Assembly: GCF_041262565.1 (NCBI RefSeq)
Contig: NZ_JBGCCJ010000001.1
Span: 1,922,001 to 1,986,000 of the forward strand
Reading direction: 5' to 3'
From: Leifsonia sp. EB41
Lineage (GTDB): Bacteria > Actinomycetota > Actinomycetes > Actinomycetales > Microbacteriaceae
Length of the DNA: 64,000 nt
In this document: in pieces, positions 16,370-27,010 of the stretch
Layout: each line of letters opens with the position of its first letter
Position numbering within the stretch: position 1 is the stretch's first letter
Made by a program: the position numbers and the translations under genes
The notes under the pieces: model-generated
What the model saw: only the letters and a program-made list of their open reading frames with translations
Database searches by the model: none
Told to the model about the DNA's origin: nothing

Positions 16370-18052
16370 ATGGCCCCCATCAGACGGACCGCACGCCCCC
16401 GGGTCCTCGCAGCGAGCGCCGCCATCGCCGGCGGAGCGCTGCTCGTCGGCGTCACCGCCGCGCCCTCCCTCGCCGACGAAGGCCAGGGCCACGGCGCCCG
16501 CGCCGACGTGAAGCACGTGCTCCTCCTCTCGGTGGACGGCCTCCACCAGAAGGACCTCGACTGGTACGTCCGCACGCACCCCGCGTCCGCGATGGCGGCC
16601 CTGGCGGCGCACGGCACCGACTACACGAACGCCTCCACCCCGGTCCCCTCCGACTCGTTCCCCGGGATGGTCGCCCAGGCCACCGGCGGCAACCCGGGCA
16701 CCACGGGTGTCTACTACGACGACACCTTCAACCACGCGCTCCTGCCCGCCGGCACGACGAACTGCGTCGGCGTGAAGCCGGGCGCGGAGGTCGCCTTCAC
16801 CGAGGCCGCCGACAAGAACCAGGCGAGCATCGACGCCGGTCAGGGTCTCGCCGGGCTCCCCGGCAGCATCCTGTCGATGACGGGCACCCCCGCCAGCCTG
16901 CTCGACCCCGCGCAGCTTCCGGTCGACCCTGCCACGTGCAAGCCGGTCTACCCGCACCAGTACATCAAGGTGAACACGATCTTCGAGGTCGCCAAGCAGG
17001 CCGGCCTCCACACGGCGTGGAGCGACAAGCACCCCGCCTACGAGATCCTCAACGGCCCGTCGGGCACCGGGGTCGACGACCTCTTCACCCCGGAGATCAA
17101 CAGCAACGCCGCCGCGCCGTTCACCGGCGACTGGACGCAGGACAACCTGGCGACGCAGCAGTACGACGGCTACAAGGTTCAGGCCGTGCTCAACGAGATC
17201 GACGGCAAGGACCACTCGGGCACGAAGCCCGAGCCTGTGCCCGGGATCTTCGGCATGAACTTCCAGACGGTCTCGACCGCGCAGAAGCTGCCGACCTCGG
17301 ACGGGCTGACCGGAGGCTACCTCGCCGACGGCTCTACCCCTGGCCCGCTGCTGACCAAGGCGCTCGGCTACATCGACGCGTCGCTGGGCGCGTTCACCGC
17401 CGAGCTGAAGAAGACCGGGCACGCGGATGACACGACGATCATCCTGTCGGCCAAGCACGGCCAGTCCCCGACGAACCCGGCCGCCCTCAAGCGCGTCCCC
17501 GACGGGCCGATCATCGCCGGTCTGAACGCGGCGTGGAAGGCCGCCCACCCGGCCGCGGGCGACCTGGTCGCGTTCTCGACGGACGACGACATCATGCAGC
17601 TCTGGCTGAACGACCACACGCAGGTCGCAGCCGACTTCGCCAAGCAGTACCTGGCGACGCACACCGCTGCGGGCAACACCATCACGAAGGCGCCGGTCAC
17701 GGTGCCGGCCTCCGGCCTCACCACGATCTACGCCGGACCGGGCGTCGCGAAGTACTTCGGCACCGCGAACACCGACCCGCGCATCCCGGACGTGCTCGGC
17801 ATCGCGCAGACCGGCGTCGTCTACACGGGCGGCACCGCGAAGATCGCGGAGCACGGCGGCGCGAGCGCCGACGACCGCAACGTCCCGATCCTGGTTTCGG
17901 CCCCGGGCGCGAAGCACGCGCAGCGGATCGGCGCCCCGGTCGAGACGACGCAGATCGCGCCCACCATCCTGAGCCAGCTCGGGCTCGACCCGCGCGCCCT
18001 CCAGGCGGTGAAGATCGAGGGGACGAAGGTCCTCCCCGCTTCGAAGCGCTAA
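16370..18052 (+). CDS. Secreted alkaline-phosphatase-superfamily phosphodiesterase/pyrophosphatase
   Basis: A 560-residue exported enzyme. The start is set by GAAAGG at 16358-16363, six bases before ATG 16370. A signal peptide ([18 protein letters not shown] to about residue 33) ends near PSLADE. The mature chain opens with [14 protein letters not shown], supplying the first metal-binding Asp of the superfamily. [17 protein letters not shown] carries the probable catalytic Ser/Thr, and the later STDDD and [15 protein letters not shown] segments look like the second metal site. Overall closest to type I nucleotide pyrophosphatase/phosphodiesterases. A long hairpin follows the stop. Confidence 0.8.
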   Translation: MAPIRRTARPRVLAASAAIAGGALLVGVTAAPSLADEGQGHGARADVKHVLLLSVDGLHQKDLDWYVRTHPASAMAALAAHGTDYTNASTPVPSDSFPGMVAQATGGNPGTTGVYYDDTFNHALLPAGTTNCVGVKPGAEVAFTEAADKNQASIDAGQGLAGLPGSILSMTGTPASLLDPAQLPVDPATCKPVYPHQYIKVNTIFEVAKQAGLHTAWSDKHPAYEILNGPSGTGVDDLFTPEINSNAAAPFTGDWTQDNLATQQYDGYKVQAVLNEIDGKDHSGTKPEPVPGIFGMNFQTVSTAQKLPTSDGLTGGYLADGSTPGPLLTKALGYIDASLGAFTAELKKTGHADDTTIILSAKHGQSPTNPAALKRVPDGPIIAGLNAAWKAAHPAAGDLVAFSTDDDIMQLWLNDHTQVAADFAKQYLATHTAAGNTITKAPVTVPASGLTTIYAGPGVAKYFGTANTDPRIPDVLGIAQTGVVYTGGTAKIAEHGGASADDRNVPILVSAPGAKHAQRIGAPVETTQIAPTILSQLGLDPRALQAVKIEGTKVLPASKR

Positions 18053-18063
18053 CGGACACGACT

Positions 18064-18118
18064 GAGGGGCACGTTGTTGTCACTTTCCACACGGAAAAGT
18101 GACAACGACGTGCCCCTC
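18064..18118. terminator. Long bidirectional hairpin between the phosphodiesterase and hspR genes
   Basis: Arms 18064-18088 and 18093-18118 pair almost perfectly over about 25 bases (GAGGGGCACGT at the base, CACTTTCC near the loop). The genes on both sides converge on it. The arms share AGGGGCACGT with the hairpin at 428-480. Confidence 0.7.
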
Positions 18119-18131
18119 GGCGTTTGGGGCG

Positions 18132-18545
18132 CTAGCGCTCGAGCGGGCGCCAGACCACGATCTGGTTGCTGCGGCGGACGCGGGTGCCGGCGCGCATGGA
18201 GACGACCTCCCCCTCCGATCCGGCGGCGAAGACGCGCCGACCGGGGCGGTTGAGCAGCTCGTCGGCGAGCGCCGACTCCAGGTCGCGCACCCGGTCGCTC
18301 AGCGCGTTGACGTGATCCTCCAGCTCCAGGATGCGGCGGATGCCCTCCAGGCTGACGCCCTCGGAGCCCAGCCGCGCGATCTCGCGGAGCTTCTCGACGT
18401 CGCGCATCGAGTAGCGGCGCGACTTGCCGGCCGTCCGGCCGGGGCTCACGAGCCCGAGCCGGTCGTACTGCCGGAGCGTCTGCGGGTGCATGCCCGCCAG
18501 CTCGGCGGCGATCGAGATCACGAAGACCTGCGTGTTCTCGTCCAT
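18132..18545 (-). CDS. hspR: Heat-shock repressor HspR (MerR family)
   Basis: A 137-residue MerR-type regulator. The winged helix reads VISIAAELAGMHPQTLRQYD (about 9-28), then GLVSPGRTAGKSRRYSMRDV, matching HspR. A coiled coil for dimerisation spans about 70-100 (LELEDHVNALSDRVRDLES). In actinobacteria HspR binds HAIR sites with DnaK as co-repressor and shuts off the dnaK operon. It is the last gene of that operon, 2 bases after dnaJ, and two HAIR sites lie upstream of dnaK, giving a complete feedback loop in this window. Confidence 0.95.
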   Translation of the reverse strand: MDENTQVFVISIAAELAGMHPQTLRQYDRLGLVSPGRTAGKSRRYSMRDVEKLREIARLGSEGVSLEGIRRILELEDHVNALSDRVRDLESALADELLNRPGRRVFAAGSEGEVVSMRAGTRVRRSNQIVVWRPLER

Positions 18546-18547
18546 GG

Positions 18548-19540
18548 CTAGCCCCGAGCCTTGGCCAGGATGTCCTCTCGCGGGTTCTCGTCGGGAAGCT
18601 TCTCGGCGAAGGCCTCGAGAGCCTCCTTGGCGTCACTGGACAGGTGCGACGGGACAGCGACCTGCACGACGGCGAGGAGGTCACCCGTGCCCTTCGCCGT
18701 CTGCACGCCCCGGCCCTTCACCCGCAGCACGCGGCCGCTCGGGGTGCCGGGGGCGACGCGCAGTTTGACCGGCTCGCCGCCGAGCGTCGGCACCTCGATG
18801 GTCGCGCCGAGCGCGGCCTCCGCGAAGGTGACCGGCACGGTGACGCGGAGGTTCAGGCCGTCGCGCTCGAACACGGGATGCTTGCGCACGGCCACGGTGA
18901 GGACGATGTCGCCGGCCTCCCCGCCGTCCGGGCTGGGCTGGCCCTTGCCGCGCAGCTTGATCTTCTGGCCGTCGGCCACGCCCGCCGGGATCTTCACCTT
19001 GAACGGCTTGCCGTCCGCGGCCTGGAGGCTGATGGTCTCGCCCTTGGTCGCGGTGAGGAAGTCGATGGTGGTGTGAGCGGTCACGTCGTTGCCGCGGGTC
19101 GGGCCGCCGTAGCCGCGGTAGCCGCCGCTCGTCGTGCCGAACCGACCGTTGCCGAAGAGGCCGCCGAAGACGTCGTCGAAGCCGCCCTGGCCGCCCTGCT
19201 GGAATGTGTAGCCGCGCTGGCCGCCCTGGCCGCCGAACATCCCGCCGAACACGTCGTCGAAGCCGCCCTGGCTGCTCGAACCCGGAGCGGTGAACCGCGC
19301 GCCGGAGCCCATCGCGCGGATCTGGTCGTACTCCTTGCGCTGCTCGGGGTCGGCGAGCACCGAGTGGGCCTCGCTGATCTCCTTGAACTTGGCCTCCGCC
19401 GCCGGGTCGCCCGGGTTGGAGTCCGGGTGGTACTTGCGCGCGAGCTTGCGGTACGTCTTCTTGAGGTCCGCCTCGCTGACGTCCTTGGAGACGCCTAGGA
19501 CCTTGTAGAAGTCCTTGTCGAACCAGTCCTGGCTTGCCAC
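18548..19540 (-). CDS. dnaJ: Class B co-chaperone DnaJ (no zinc finger)
   Basis: A 330-residue J-protein that stimulates DnaK ATPase. The J domain (about 10-75) has the HPD motif at 38-40 (KYHPDSNPGD). A Gly/Phe-rich linker follows (about 85-160, repeats such as GGFDDVFGGMFGGQ). The two C-terminal substrate-binding domains are present, but the four CxxCxGxG zinc motifs of class A DnaJ are absent. This is the usual composition of the first DnaJ of actinobacteria. It lies between grpE and hspR, with a hairpin in the grpE-dnaJ gap. Confidence 0.93.
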   Translation of the reverse strand: MASQDWFDKDFYKVLGVSKDVSEADLKKTYRKLARKYHPDSNPGDPAAEAKFKEISEAHSVLADPEQRKEYDQIRAMGSGARFTAPGSSSQGGFDDVFGGMFGGQGGQRGYTFQQGGQGGFDDVFGGLFGNGRFGTTSGGYRGYGGPTRGNDVTAHTTIDFLTATKGETISLQAADGKPFKVKIPAGVADGQKIKLRGKGQPSPDGGEAGDIVLTVAVRKHPVFERDGLNLRVTVPVTFAEAALGATIEVPTLGGEPVKLRVAPGTPSGRVLRVKGRGVQTAKGTGDLLAVVQVAVPSHLSSDAKEALEAFAEKLPDENPREDILAKARG

Positions 19541-19627
19541 GGCGCCTCCTCTCCTGCCTGTGCTGTCGTGGTCGCCGCCCTCGTGGGGCGCGTCGTCTGT
19601 GTCGAAGTCTGCATGTGTCGTGGCGCG

Positions 19628-19659
19628 AGGAGCGGCGGGACACGCATCCCGCCGCTCCT
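19628..19659 (-). promoter_or_regulatory. Intercistronic hairpin between grpE and dnaJ
   Basis: Perfect 13-base stem AGGAGCGGCGGGA / TCCCGCCGCTCCT with a 6-base loop inside the 139-base grpE-dnaJ gap. There is no T tract, so it more likely tunes message stability or partial read-through than ends the operon completely. Confidence 0.5.
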
Positions 19660-19679
19660 GGCGCTCATCGTCCGGCCGG

Positions 19680-20330
19680 TCAGGCCGGGGTGGCGACGAC
19701 CACCTTGGCCACCCGGACCACGGTGGAGCCCAGCCGGTAGCCCGTCTCCACCACCTCCGCGACGGTGTCGGCCGTCACGCCGGGGGTGGGCTGCTGGAAG
19801 ATCGCCTCGTGGACCTGCGGGTCGAAGGGCTCGCCCTTCTCGCCGTAGGGGGTGAGGCCGAGCCGCTCGACCGCGGTGCGCAGCTTGGCCGCGATGGTCG
19901 CGAACGCGCTGCCCTCCGTGAGGTCGCCGTGCTTGTCGGCGCGCTCCACGTCGTCGAGCACCGGGATGAGACCCTTGACGGCGTCCCCGATCGCGCGCTC
20001 GCGCTCGATCTCCCGGTTGGCCTCGGTGCGCTTGCGGTAGTTCGCGTACTCCGCGGTCACCCGCTGGAGGTCGGCGAGCCGCTCCGCCGCGAGCTGGTCG
20101 GACGTGGTCTGACCGGAGAGGATGTCGAGGTCGTCGTCCGACAGGACGCTCGCCTCCTCCTCGTCGGCCGGACCGACGTCCACCAGCTCCTCGTGCGAGA
20201 GGTCGTGCTCGTCGCGCTGCGGCTCGCGAACCTTGCCGGTCTCGGGGTCGATCCTCCGCTTGTCGCGGACGATCGGCTCCTCGCGCTCCGGCTCCTCCGA
20301 GCCGGCCCCGTCTCGGTTCTTGTCGGCCAT
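19680..20330 (-). CDS. grpE: Nucleotide exchange factor GrpE
   Basis: A 216-residue GrpE that releases ADP from DnaK. The acidic, disordered N-terminus (about 1-80) is followed by the long dimer helix (LADLQRVTAEYANYRKRTEA, about 85-104) and the C-terminal beta domain. The latter carries the family signature FDPQVHEAIFQQPTPGVTAD and the motif GYRLGSTVVRVAKVVV. It starts only 2 bases after dnaK stops, in the standard actinobacterial order dnaK-grpE-dnaJ-hspR. Confidence 0.95.
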   Translation of the reverse strand: MADKNRDGAGSEEPEREEPIVRDKRRIDPETGKVREPQRDEHDLSHEELVDVGPADEEEASVLSDDDLDILSGQTTSDQLAAERLADLQRVTAEYANYRKRTEANREIERERAIGDAVKGLIPVLDDVERADKHGDLTEGSAFATIAAKLRTAVERLGLTPYGEKGEPFDPQVHEAIFQQPTPGVTADTVAEVVETGYRLGSTVVRVAKVVVATPA

Positions 20331-20332
20331 GG

Positions 20333-22201
<1,869 letters not shown>

Positions 22202-22260
22202 ATGTGCTTTCTCTCCTTTGTTGCTGGCGTTGGATAGCCGGTGAAGTCATGGGGTCAAGA

Positions 22261-22281
22261 GTTGAGCCTCGACGGCTCAAG
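22261..22281. promoter_or_regulatory. HAIR operator (HspR site) proximal to dnaK
   Basis: GTTGAGC-N7-GCTCAAG: both arms and the 7-base spacer fit the HAIR consensus CTTGAGT-N7-ACTCAAG, with compensating changes that keep the symmetry. It lies 60 bases before dnaK, overlapping the expected -10 region downstream of the TTGACA at 22309-22304. Confidence 0.85.
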
Positions 22282-22325
22282 CCTGACATCCCGGGTGGGA
22301 GGCTGTCAAGCCGTGCGGATCAAAA

Positions 22326-22346
22326 CTTGAGTACCTTTGACTCAAC
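22326..22346. promoter_or_regulatory. HAIR operator (HspR site) distal to dnaK
   Basis: CTTGAGT-N7-ACTCAAC matches the HAIR consensus at 13 of 14 arm positions. It lies just upstream of the TTGACA box, so the two HAIR sites bracket the dnaK promoter. The interval to 22370 also separates dnaK from the MFS gene upstream on the same strand. Confidence 0.9.
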
Positions 22347-22370
22347 TTTGAGGTCGGCTGGTCTATTCCG

Positions 22371-23975
22371 CTAACCGAGAACCGGCGCATCGCTGTCCGA
22401 CGGCGCGGGGTCCGGGAGGCGCCGCATCCGCAGCGCGTTGCCCGCGCCCAGCAGGCCCGCGGCGAGCGGCACCAGCAGCGCGACCTGGAGCGCGATCGGC
22501 CGCGACTCGGTGTTGATGCGGACGACCTCCGCGCGGACCTCCGGCGTCTCGGCGGCCAGCTGCTTCTCGAGCTGGGTGTTCGACATCACCTGGGCGTCCT
22601 CCTCAAGCGCTGTCGCCACCTGCTGCTTGTCGGCGGTCGGGAGGACAGTGCTCGCGTTCGTCATCGCGGTGAAGGTGAAGGCGAGCGTCGCCAGCATGAT
22701 CGCGCCGGCGAACGCCAGGCCGAACGACAGCCCGAACGAGCCGGCGGCGGAGTTGACACCCGCGGCCTCGCTGACCCGCTCGTCGCTGATCGGCGACAGG
22801 GTGTAGTTGTTGAGCTGCGAGACCAGGAGACCGAGGCCGCTGCCCGAAACGATCAGCGGGATGGTCAGGAACCAGCCGTTCGTGGCGATCGGCACGATCG
22901 GCAACAGGATCGCGATACCGGCTACGGAGAGCAGGAAGCCCCACAGGATCAGGTTCGCGGGGCGGCCCTTCGCCCTCCGGCCGGCGAGCAGTGCGACGAC
23001 GAACATGCTCAACGACAGCGGGGCGATGGAGAGGCCGGCCTGCAGCGCGTTGTACTCCAGCACCATCTGCAGATAGATGGGCAGCGCGATCATGGTGCCG
23101 CCGAGCGCCACCTGCTGGAGGAGCTGGCCGCTGACGCCGGTGCGGAAGAGCTTCGACGAGAACAGGGCGGGGTCGAGGAGGGTCGGCTTGCCGCGGCGGG
23201 CGCGCGAACGCAGCCAGAACACGAGGCCGACGAGCGCCGCGACGCCGACGACGATCAGCAGCAGCACGTACTGGCCGCCCTCCTGCCAGACCAGGATGCC
23301 GGTCACGATGCCGCCCATCCCGACGACCGACAGCAGCGCGCCGACCAGGTCGATCGAGCGCGAGCCGGTGTACGGGACGTCGTGGACCAGCCCGATCCCG
23401 GCGAGCACCACCGCGATGATGACGGCCTCCAGCAGGAACCCGACCCGCCACGACAGGAAGGTCGTGATGAACCCGCCCAGCAGCGGCCCGACGGCGGCGG
23501 CGATGGCGGCGGACGCGCCGACGAGCGCGTAGACCCGTTTCTGGTGCGCGCCCTCGAAGTTGCCGTGGATGAGCGACTGCATCGCCGGCAGCAGCAGCGA
23601 GGCGCCGATCCCGCCGACCACCGCCCAGAAGATGATGATCGCGATGAGGTTCTGCGCAAGAGTCATCGCGACGGCGCCGACGGCGTAACCGAGCAGGCCG
23701 AGGATGTACGCGAGCTTGCGGCCGATGAGATCGCCGGTCTTGCCGCCGATCAGGATGAACGCGGCCGAGACCAGGGCCTCCAGCGCGATCGCGCCCTGGA
23801 CTCCGCTGACCGTGGTGTGCAGGTCGTGGACCACGGCCGAGATCGAGACGTTCATCAGCGAGGTGTCCACGACGAGCACGAACATCGCCATCGCGAGCAG
23901 GATCGCGAGGCGGAAGTTGAAGGGCGCGGCGGCTCCCGTCGCGTCGCTCACAGGCGTTTCGGCTCCCCCGGTCAT
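22371..23975 (-). CDS. DHA2-type MFS drug/proton antiporter (14 TM)
   Basis: A 534-residue transporter from ATG 23975. The first helix LAILLAMAMFVLVVDTSLMN is typical of the EmrB/QacA group. A loop 2-3 motif GKTGDLIGRKLAYILG and about 14 hydrophobic segments follow. A large extracytoplasmic loop near the C-terminus (QQVATALEEDAQVMSNTQLE) is also characteristic. It is divergent from the alarmone synthetase gene with 84 bases between. Likely export of a toxic compound; the substrate is unknown. The same strand frame stays open upstream, but that part is antisense to other genes. Confidence 0.85.
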   Translation of the reverse strand: MTGGAETPVSDATGAAAPFNFRLAILLAMAMFVLVVDTSLMNVSISAVVHDLHTTVSGVQGAIALEALVSAAFILIGGKTGDLIGRKLAYILGLLGYAVGAVAMTLAQNLIAIIIFWAVVGGIGASLLLPAMQSLIHGNFEGAHQKRVYALVGASAAIAAAVGPLLGGFITTFLSWRVGFLLEAVIIAVVLAGIGLVHDVPYTGSRSIDLVGALLSVVGMGGIVTGILVWQEGGQYVLLLIVVGVAALVGLVFWLRSRARRGKPTLLDPALFSSKLFRTGVSGQLLQQVALGGTMIALPIYLQMVLEYNALQAGLSIAPLSLSMFVVALLAGRRAKGRPANLILWGFLLSVAGIAILLPIVPIATNGWFLTIPLIVSGSGLGLLVSQLNNYTLSPISDERVSEAAGVNSAAGSFGLSFGLAFAGAIMLATLAFTFTAMTNASTVLPTADKQQVATALEEDAQVMSNTQLEKQLAAETPEVRAEVVRINTESRPIALQVALLVPLAAGLLGAGNALRMRRLPDPAPSDSDAPVLG

Positions 23976-24059
23976 GCGCACACGAAAGCACAGCCACCGG
24001 GGGTTTGGCGACAGGGGATTCACACCGGTTCCACAACCCGCGTCGATAGCGTCGATGAC

Positions 24060-24785
24060 ATGGATTCGGACCCGGCCCCGCTGCTCTCCACCCGGGCGAT
24101 CGAGGCTCTGCAGAGCATCGATCCGGCCACGCTCAGCGAGGTGCAGGCGTTCCGCGAGGACTTCGCGCGGTTCATCATGCCGTACAAGTTCGGCATCGAC
24201 GAGATCTCCACCAAGGTGTCCATCCTGCGCGAGGAGTTCGCCGAGCTGCACGACTACAACCCGATCGAGCACATCTCCAGCCGGCTGAAATCGGCCGAGA
24301 GCCTGGAGCAGAAGGTCATCCGGAAGAACTGCGAGCCGTCGTTCGACGCGATCCGCGACGCCATCACCGACATCGCGGGCGTGCGGATCGTCTGCTCGTT
24401 CGTCTCCGACGTCTACCGCGTATTCGAGCTGCTGACGGCGCAGGAGGATGTGCGCGTGCTGCGCGTGAAGGACTACATCGCGCACCCGAAGCCCAACGGG
24501 TACAAGAGCCTGCACGTCATCGTGGAGGTGCCGGTCTTCCTCAGCGGCGGGCCGGTCGCGGTTCCGGTGGAGGTGCAGCTCCGCACGGTGGCGATGGACT
24601 TCTGGGCGAGCCTCGAGCACAAGATCTACTACAAGTACGACGGCGAGGTGCCGGAGGCGCTGCTGCGCGACCTCACGGCGGCGGCGGGCACGGCGGGGCA
24701 GCTCGACATCACGATGGAGGACATCCACCGGCAGGTGCGCGGGGACGGCGGGGCCGAGCAGTACGCGTTGCCGGTGTCGGTCTAG
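24060..24785 (+). CDS. Small alarmone synthetase (GTP pyrophosphokinase, RelQ/RelP-type)
   Basis: A 241-residue single-domain (p)ppGpp synthetase. The RelA/SpoT synthetase core (about 75-215) shows ITDIAGVRIVCSFVSDVY, the nucleotide-binding HPKPNGYKSLH and the catalytic strand VEVQLRT followed by AMDFWASLEHKIYYK. No HD hydrolase, TGS or ACT domain is present, so it can synthesise but not degrade the alarmone. The N-terminal 50 residues form a helix seen in SAS proteins. ATG 24060 is the first in-frame start beyond the divergent MFS gene. Confidence 0.9.
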   Translation: MDSDPAPLLSTRAIEALQSIDPATLSEVQAFREDFARFIMPYKFGIDEISTKVSILREEFAELHDYNPIEHISSRLKSAESLEQKVIRKNCEPSFDAIRDAITDIAGVRIVCSFVSDVYRVFELLTAQEDVRVLRVKDYIAHPKPNGYKSLHVIVEVPVFLSGGPVAVPVEVQLRTVAMDFWASLEHKIYYKYDGEVPEALLRDLTAAAGTAGQLDITMEDIHRQVRGDGGAEQYALPVSV

Positions 24786-24833
24786 CGAGATAGCTCGTCG
24801 TTTCGCGTCCCGCGCGCATGCGAGGATGACACG

Positions 24834-25406
24834 GTGAGCGAGAGCACCGAACCGTCCGAGCAGCAGGCGGACGCCGAATTCCCGCGGCGCCGCTCGCGTG
24901 CGCTGGTCCTCATCCTGGTCATCGCCGTCGTCGTCGTGCTCGCGGACCAGCTCACCAAGCTGTGGGCGACCGCGAGCCTCCAGGTCGGCGTCTACCACTC
25001 GCTGATCGGGAACCTGCTCGGCATCCAGCTCATCTACAACTCGGGTGCGGCGTTCTCGTTCCTGGTGGACCAGACCTGGGTGTTCACGATCATCGCCGCA
25101 CTGGCGGTCGTCGCGCTCCTCTATTTCTCGCGGCGGGTGGGCGCGCGGTCGTGGGCCATCGCGTTCGGCCTCCTGCTCGGCGGCGCGGTGACCCACCTGG
25201 GCGACCGGCTGTTCCGGGCGCCGTCGTTCGGGCAGGGGCACGTGGTCGACTTCATCGCCTACGCGAACTGGTTCATCGGGAACGTCGCGGACATCGCGAT
25301 CTTCTGCGGCGCGGTGCTGGCGCTCATCCTCGCCGTCGTCGGAGTGCCACTCCGCGGCGGCCCGCGGCACCATCACGGCGACGATTCCGCACGAATCACG
25401 GCGTAG
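24834..25406 (+). CDS. lspA: Lipoprotein signal peptidase (signal peptidase II), divergent
   Basis: A 190-residue membrane aspartyl protease that cuts prolipoproteins at the lipobox. Four membrane helices are evident. The active-site regions are ADQLTK (about 37-42), IYNSGAAFSF, Asp124 in THLGDRLFR and Asp153 in GNVADIAI. The usual GNxxDR and FNxAD motifs are thus altered around conserved Asp residues. A charged N-terminus and a His/Arg-rich tail extend the core. Start GTG 24834 follows GAGG by 8 bases. The lipoproteins at 4.6-5.5 kb would be among its substrates. Confidence 0.85.
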   Translation: MSESTEPSEQQADAEFPRRRSRALVLILVIAVVVVLADQLTKLWATASLQVGVYHSLIGNLLGIQLIYNSGAAFSFLVDQTWVFTIIAALAVVALLYFSRRVGARSWAIAFGLLLGGAVTHLGDRLFRAPSFGQGHVVDFIAYANWFIGNVADIAIFCGAVLALILAVVGVPLRGGPRHHHGDDSARITA

Positions 25407-25412
25407 CGGCCA

Positions 25413-25470
25413 GCGACATTCGCCACGAATCGACGCTTAGCGCGCGCGAAACGCGACATTCGTCACGAAT
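25413..25470. repeat. Two direct copies of GCGACATTCGnCACGAATCG
   Basis: Copies at 25413-25432 and 25451-25470 lie in the gap between the convergent lspA and oxidoreductase genes; the second includes the oxidoreductase stop. A half element (CACGAATC) occurs in the lspA tail at 25391. Each copy holds a small inverted repeat ATTCG-N3-CGAAT. The same element forms both arms of the hairpin at 12281-12341. Confidence 0.65.
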
Positions 25471-26242
25471 CGCGCGCGACGGTGGCGAGGTAGTCGTCGA
25501 AAGTGACGGTGCCGAGCTGGGCGTCGGGCCCCGGCAGCAGGGTGCCGTCGCGGAGCGCGCGGCCCCAGCGGCCGGGCAGCGGCACCGCGAACACACGGGC
25601 GGTGCTCCCGACCGCGGCGAGGTAGCGGCGGACGAGGGCGGGCATGTCCTCCACCTGCGGGCCGCCGAGGTCGCGGCTGAGCCCGACCGGCTCCCCGGTC
25701 GCCAGCTCGGCGAGGCGCGCGCCGACCTCCGCCGCCGCGACCGGCTGCGACCGCACCGCAGGGACCGGCTTCACGCGGCCGCGGGACCGCGCCGCGAGCT
25801 GGGATGCGAACTCGTGGAACTGCGTCGCACGCAGCAGGCTCCAGCCGTCCCCACTCGCCATCACCAGCCGCTCCTGGGCGGCCTTGCCCGCGTAGTACGC
25901 GTAGGGCGCCGCCGCCGCGCCCACGATCGAGAGCGCGACGTGATGCTTCACACCGGCGGCCCGCTCCGCAGTGAGGAGCGCCGTCGTCACCGCCTCGAAG
26001 AAGCGTGTGGAGGCCGCGCCTCCCATCGTCGTCACCGAGGTCACATCCACGACGGCCGCACAGCCGTCGAGCGTGCGGGCGAGCCGGTGCGCCTCGCCCG
26101 TGTCGTGGGCCGCGGCGAGGAGGTCCGTGCCCTGGGAGCGGCTCAGCACCACCGCCTCGTGCCCCGCCCTCCGCAGAGCTTCGACCGTGCGAGCACCCAC
26201 CACGCCGGTTCCGCCGGCGACCGCGACCTTCATCGTGTCCAT
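25463..26242 (-). CDS. NAD(P)-binding NmrA/atypical SDR family protein
   Basis: A 259-residue Rossmann protein. The nucleotide motif AGGTGVVGARTVEAL (about 9-23) is the atypical-SDR form, followed by VVLSRSQGTDL at the end of the second strand. DVTSVTTMGGAAST and KAAQERLVMASG correspond to later family positions, with no classical YxxxK at the expected place. Related proteins act as NAD(P)H sensors or reductases on small substrates. No operon partner is evident; it converges on lspA and faces the DUF2461 gene. Confidence 0.72.
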   Translation of the reverse strand: MDTMKVAVAGGTGVVGARTVEALRRAGHEAVVLSRSQGTDLLAAAHDTGEAHRLARTLDGCAAVVDVTSVTTMGGAASTRFFEAVTTALLTAERAAGVKHHVALSIVGAAAAPYAYYAGKAAQERLVMASGDGWSLLRATQFHEFASQLAARSRGRVKPVPAVRSQPVAAAEVGARLAELATGEPVGLSRDLGGPQVEDMPALVRRYLAAVGSTARVFAVPLPGRWGRALRDGTLLPGPDAQLGTVTFDDYLATVARDS

Positions 26243-26319
26243 ACCGACAGCATCCGCACTCCACGCCTCCTGGACAACCTCTCATCCGGGCGGCCCGCGC
26301 GCCGACGTACGATCGGGCC

Positions 26320-26958
26320 ATGACATTCACCGGGTTCGACGAGGACGCGATCGCGTTCTACCGTGAGCTGACCGTGCACAACGACAAGGCCTTCTGGCTG
26401 GAGAACCGGGACCGCTACGAGACGCGCGTCGCCGGGCCGCTCCACGCGCTCGCGGACGAGCTGGAGCCCGAATTCGGGGCGGGAAAGCTGTTCCGGCCGT
26501 ACCGCGACGTGCGGTTCTCGGCGGACAAGTCGCCGTACAAGCTGCACGCGGCGATGACGTTCGAGCGCGGCGGCTACGTGCAGGTGTCGGCGGAAGGACT
26601 CGCAGCGGGGGCGGGCGCCCACCAGCTCGACAGGGCGCAGCTCGACCGGTACCGCCGCGCAGTGGACGCCCCGAAGACCGGCGGCGAGCTGACGGCGGCG
26701 GTGGAGGCGGTCCGGGCGGCGGGGATCGGCATCGAGGGCACCGACCAGCTCAAGACCGCGCCGCGCGGGTTCGCGGCCGACCACCCGCGCGCGGAGCTGC
26801 TCCGCTACAAGGGGCTGATCACGTGGGAGGAGTGGGGCGTCCCCGACTGGTTCGCGACGCCGGAGGCCGCCGAGCGGATCGCGGGGTTCCTGCACGACAG
26901 CGAGCCGGTGACGGGGTGGCTGCGCGCGTACGTGCTCGCCGGCGACGGCACGCGCTGA
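26320..26958 (+). CDS. DUF2461 family protein
   Basis: A 212-residue cytosolic protein that matches the DUF2461/TIGR02453 pattern. It shows an opening FTGFDEDAIAFYRELTVHND with KAFWLENRDRYE, a central RPYRDVRFSADKSPYK and a later TAPRGFAADHP with YKGLI. The function of this family is not established. ATG 26320 is the first start consistent with the conserved N-terminus. It is divergent from the NmrA-like gene and 52 bases before the next MFS gene. Confidence 0.8.
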   Translation: MTFTGFDEDAIAFYRELTVHNDKAFWLENRDRYETRVAGPLHALADELEPEFGAGKLFRPYRDVRFSADKSPYKLHAAMTFERGGYVQVSAEGLAAGAGAHQLDRAQLDRYRRAVDAPKTGGELTAAVEAVRAAGIGIEGTDQLKTAPRGFAADHPRAELLRYKGLITWEEWGVPDWFATPEAAERIAGFLHDSEPVTGWLRAYVLAGDGTR

Positions 26959-27010
26959 CCCCGCACGCGCGGTTCACCGCGCGTTCCCCGCCACGCCCTA
27001 CGCTGTCCCC

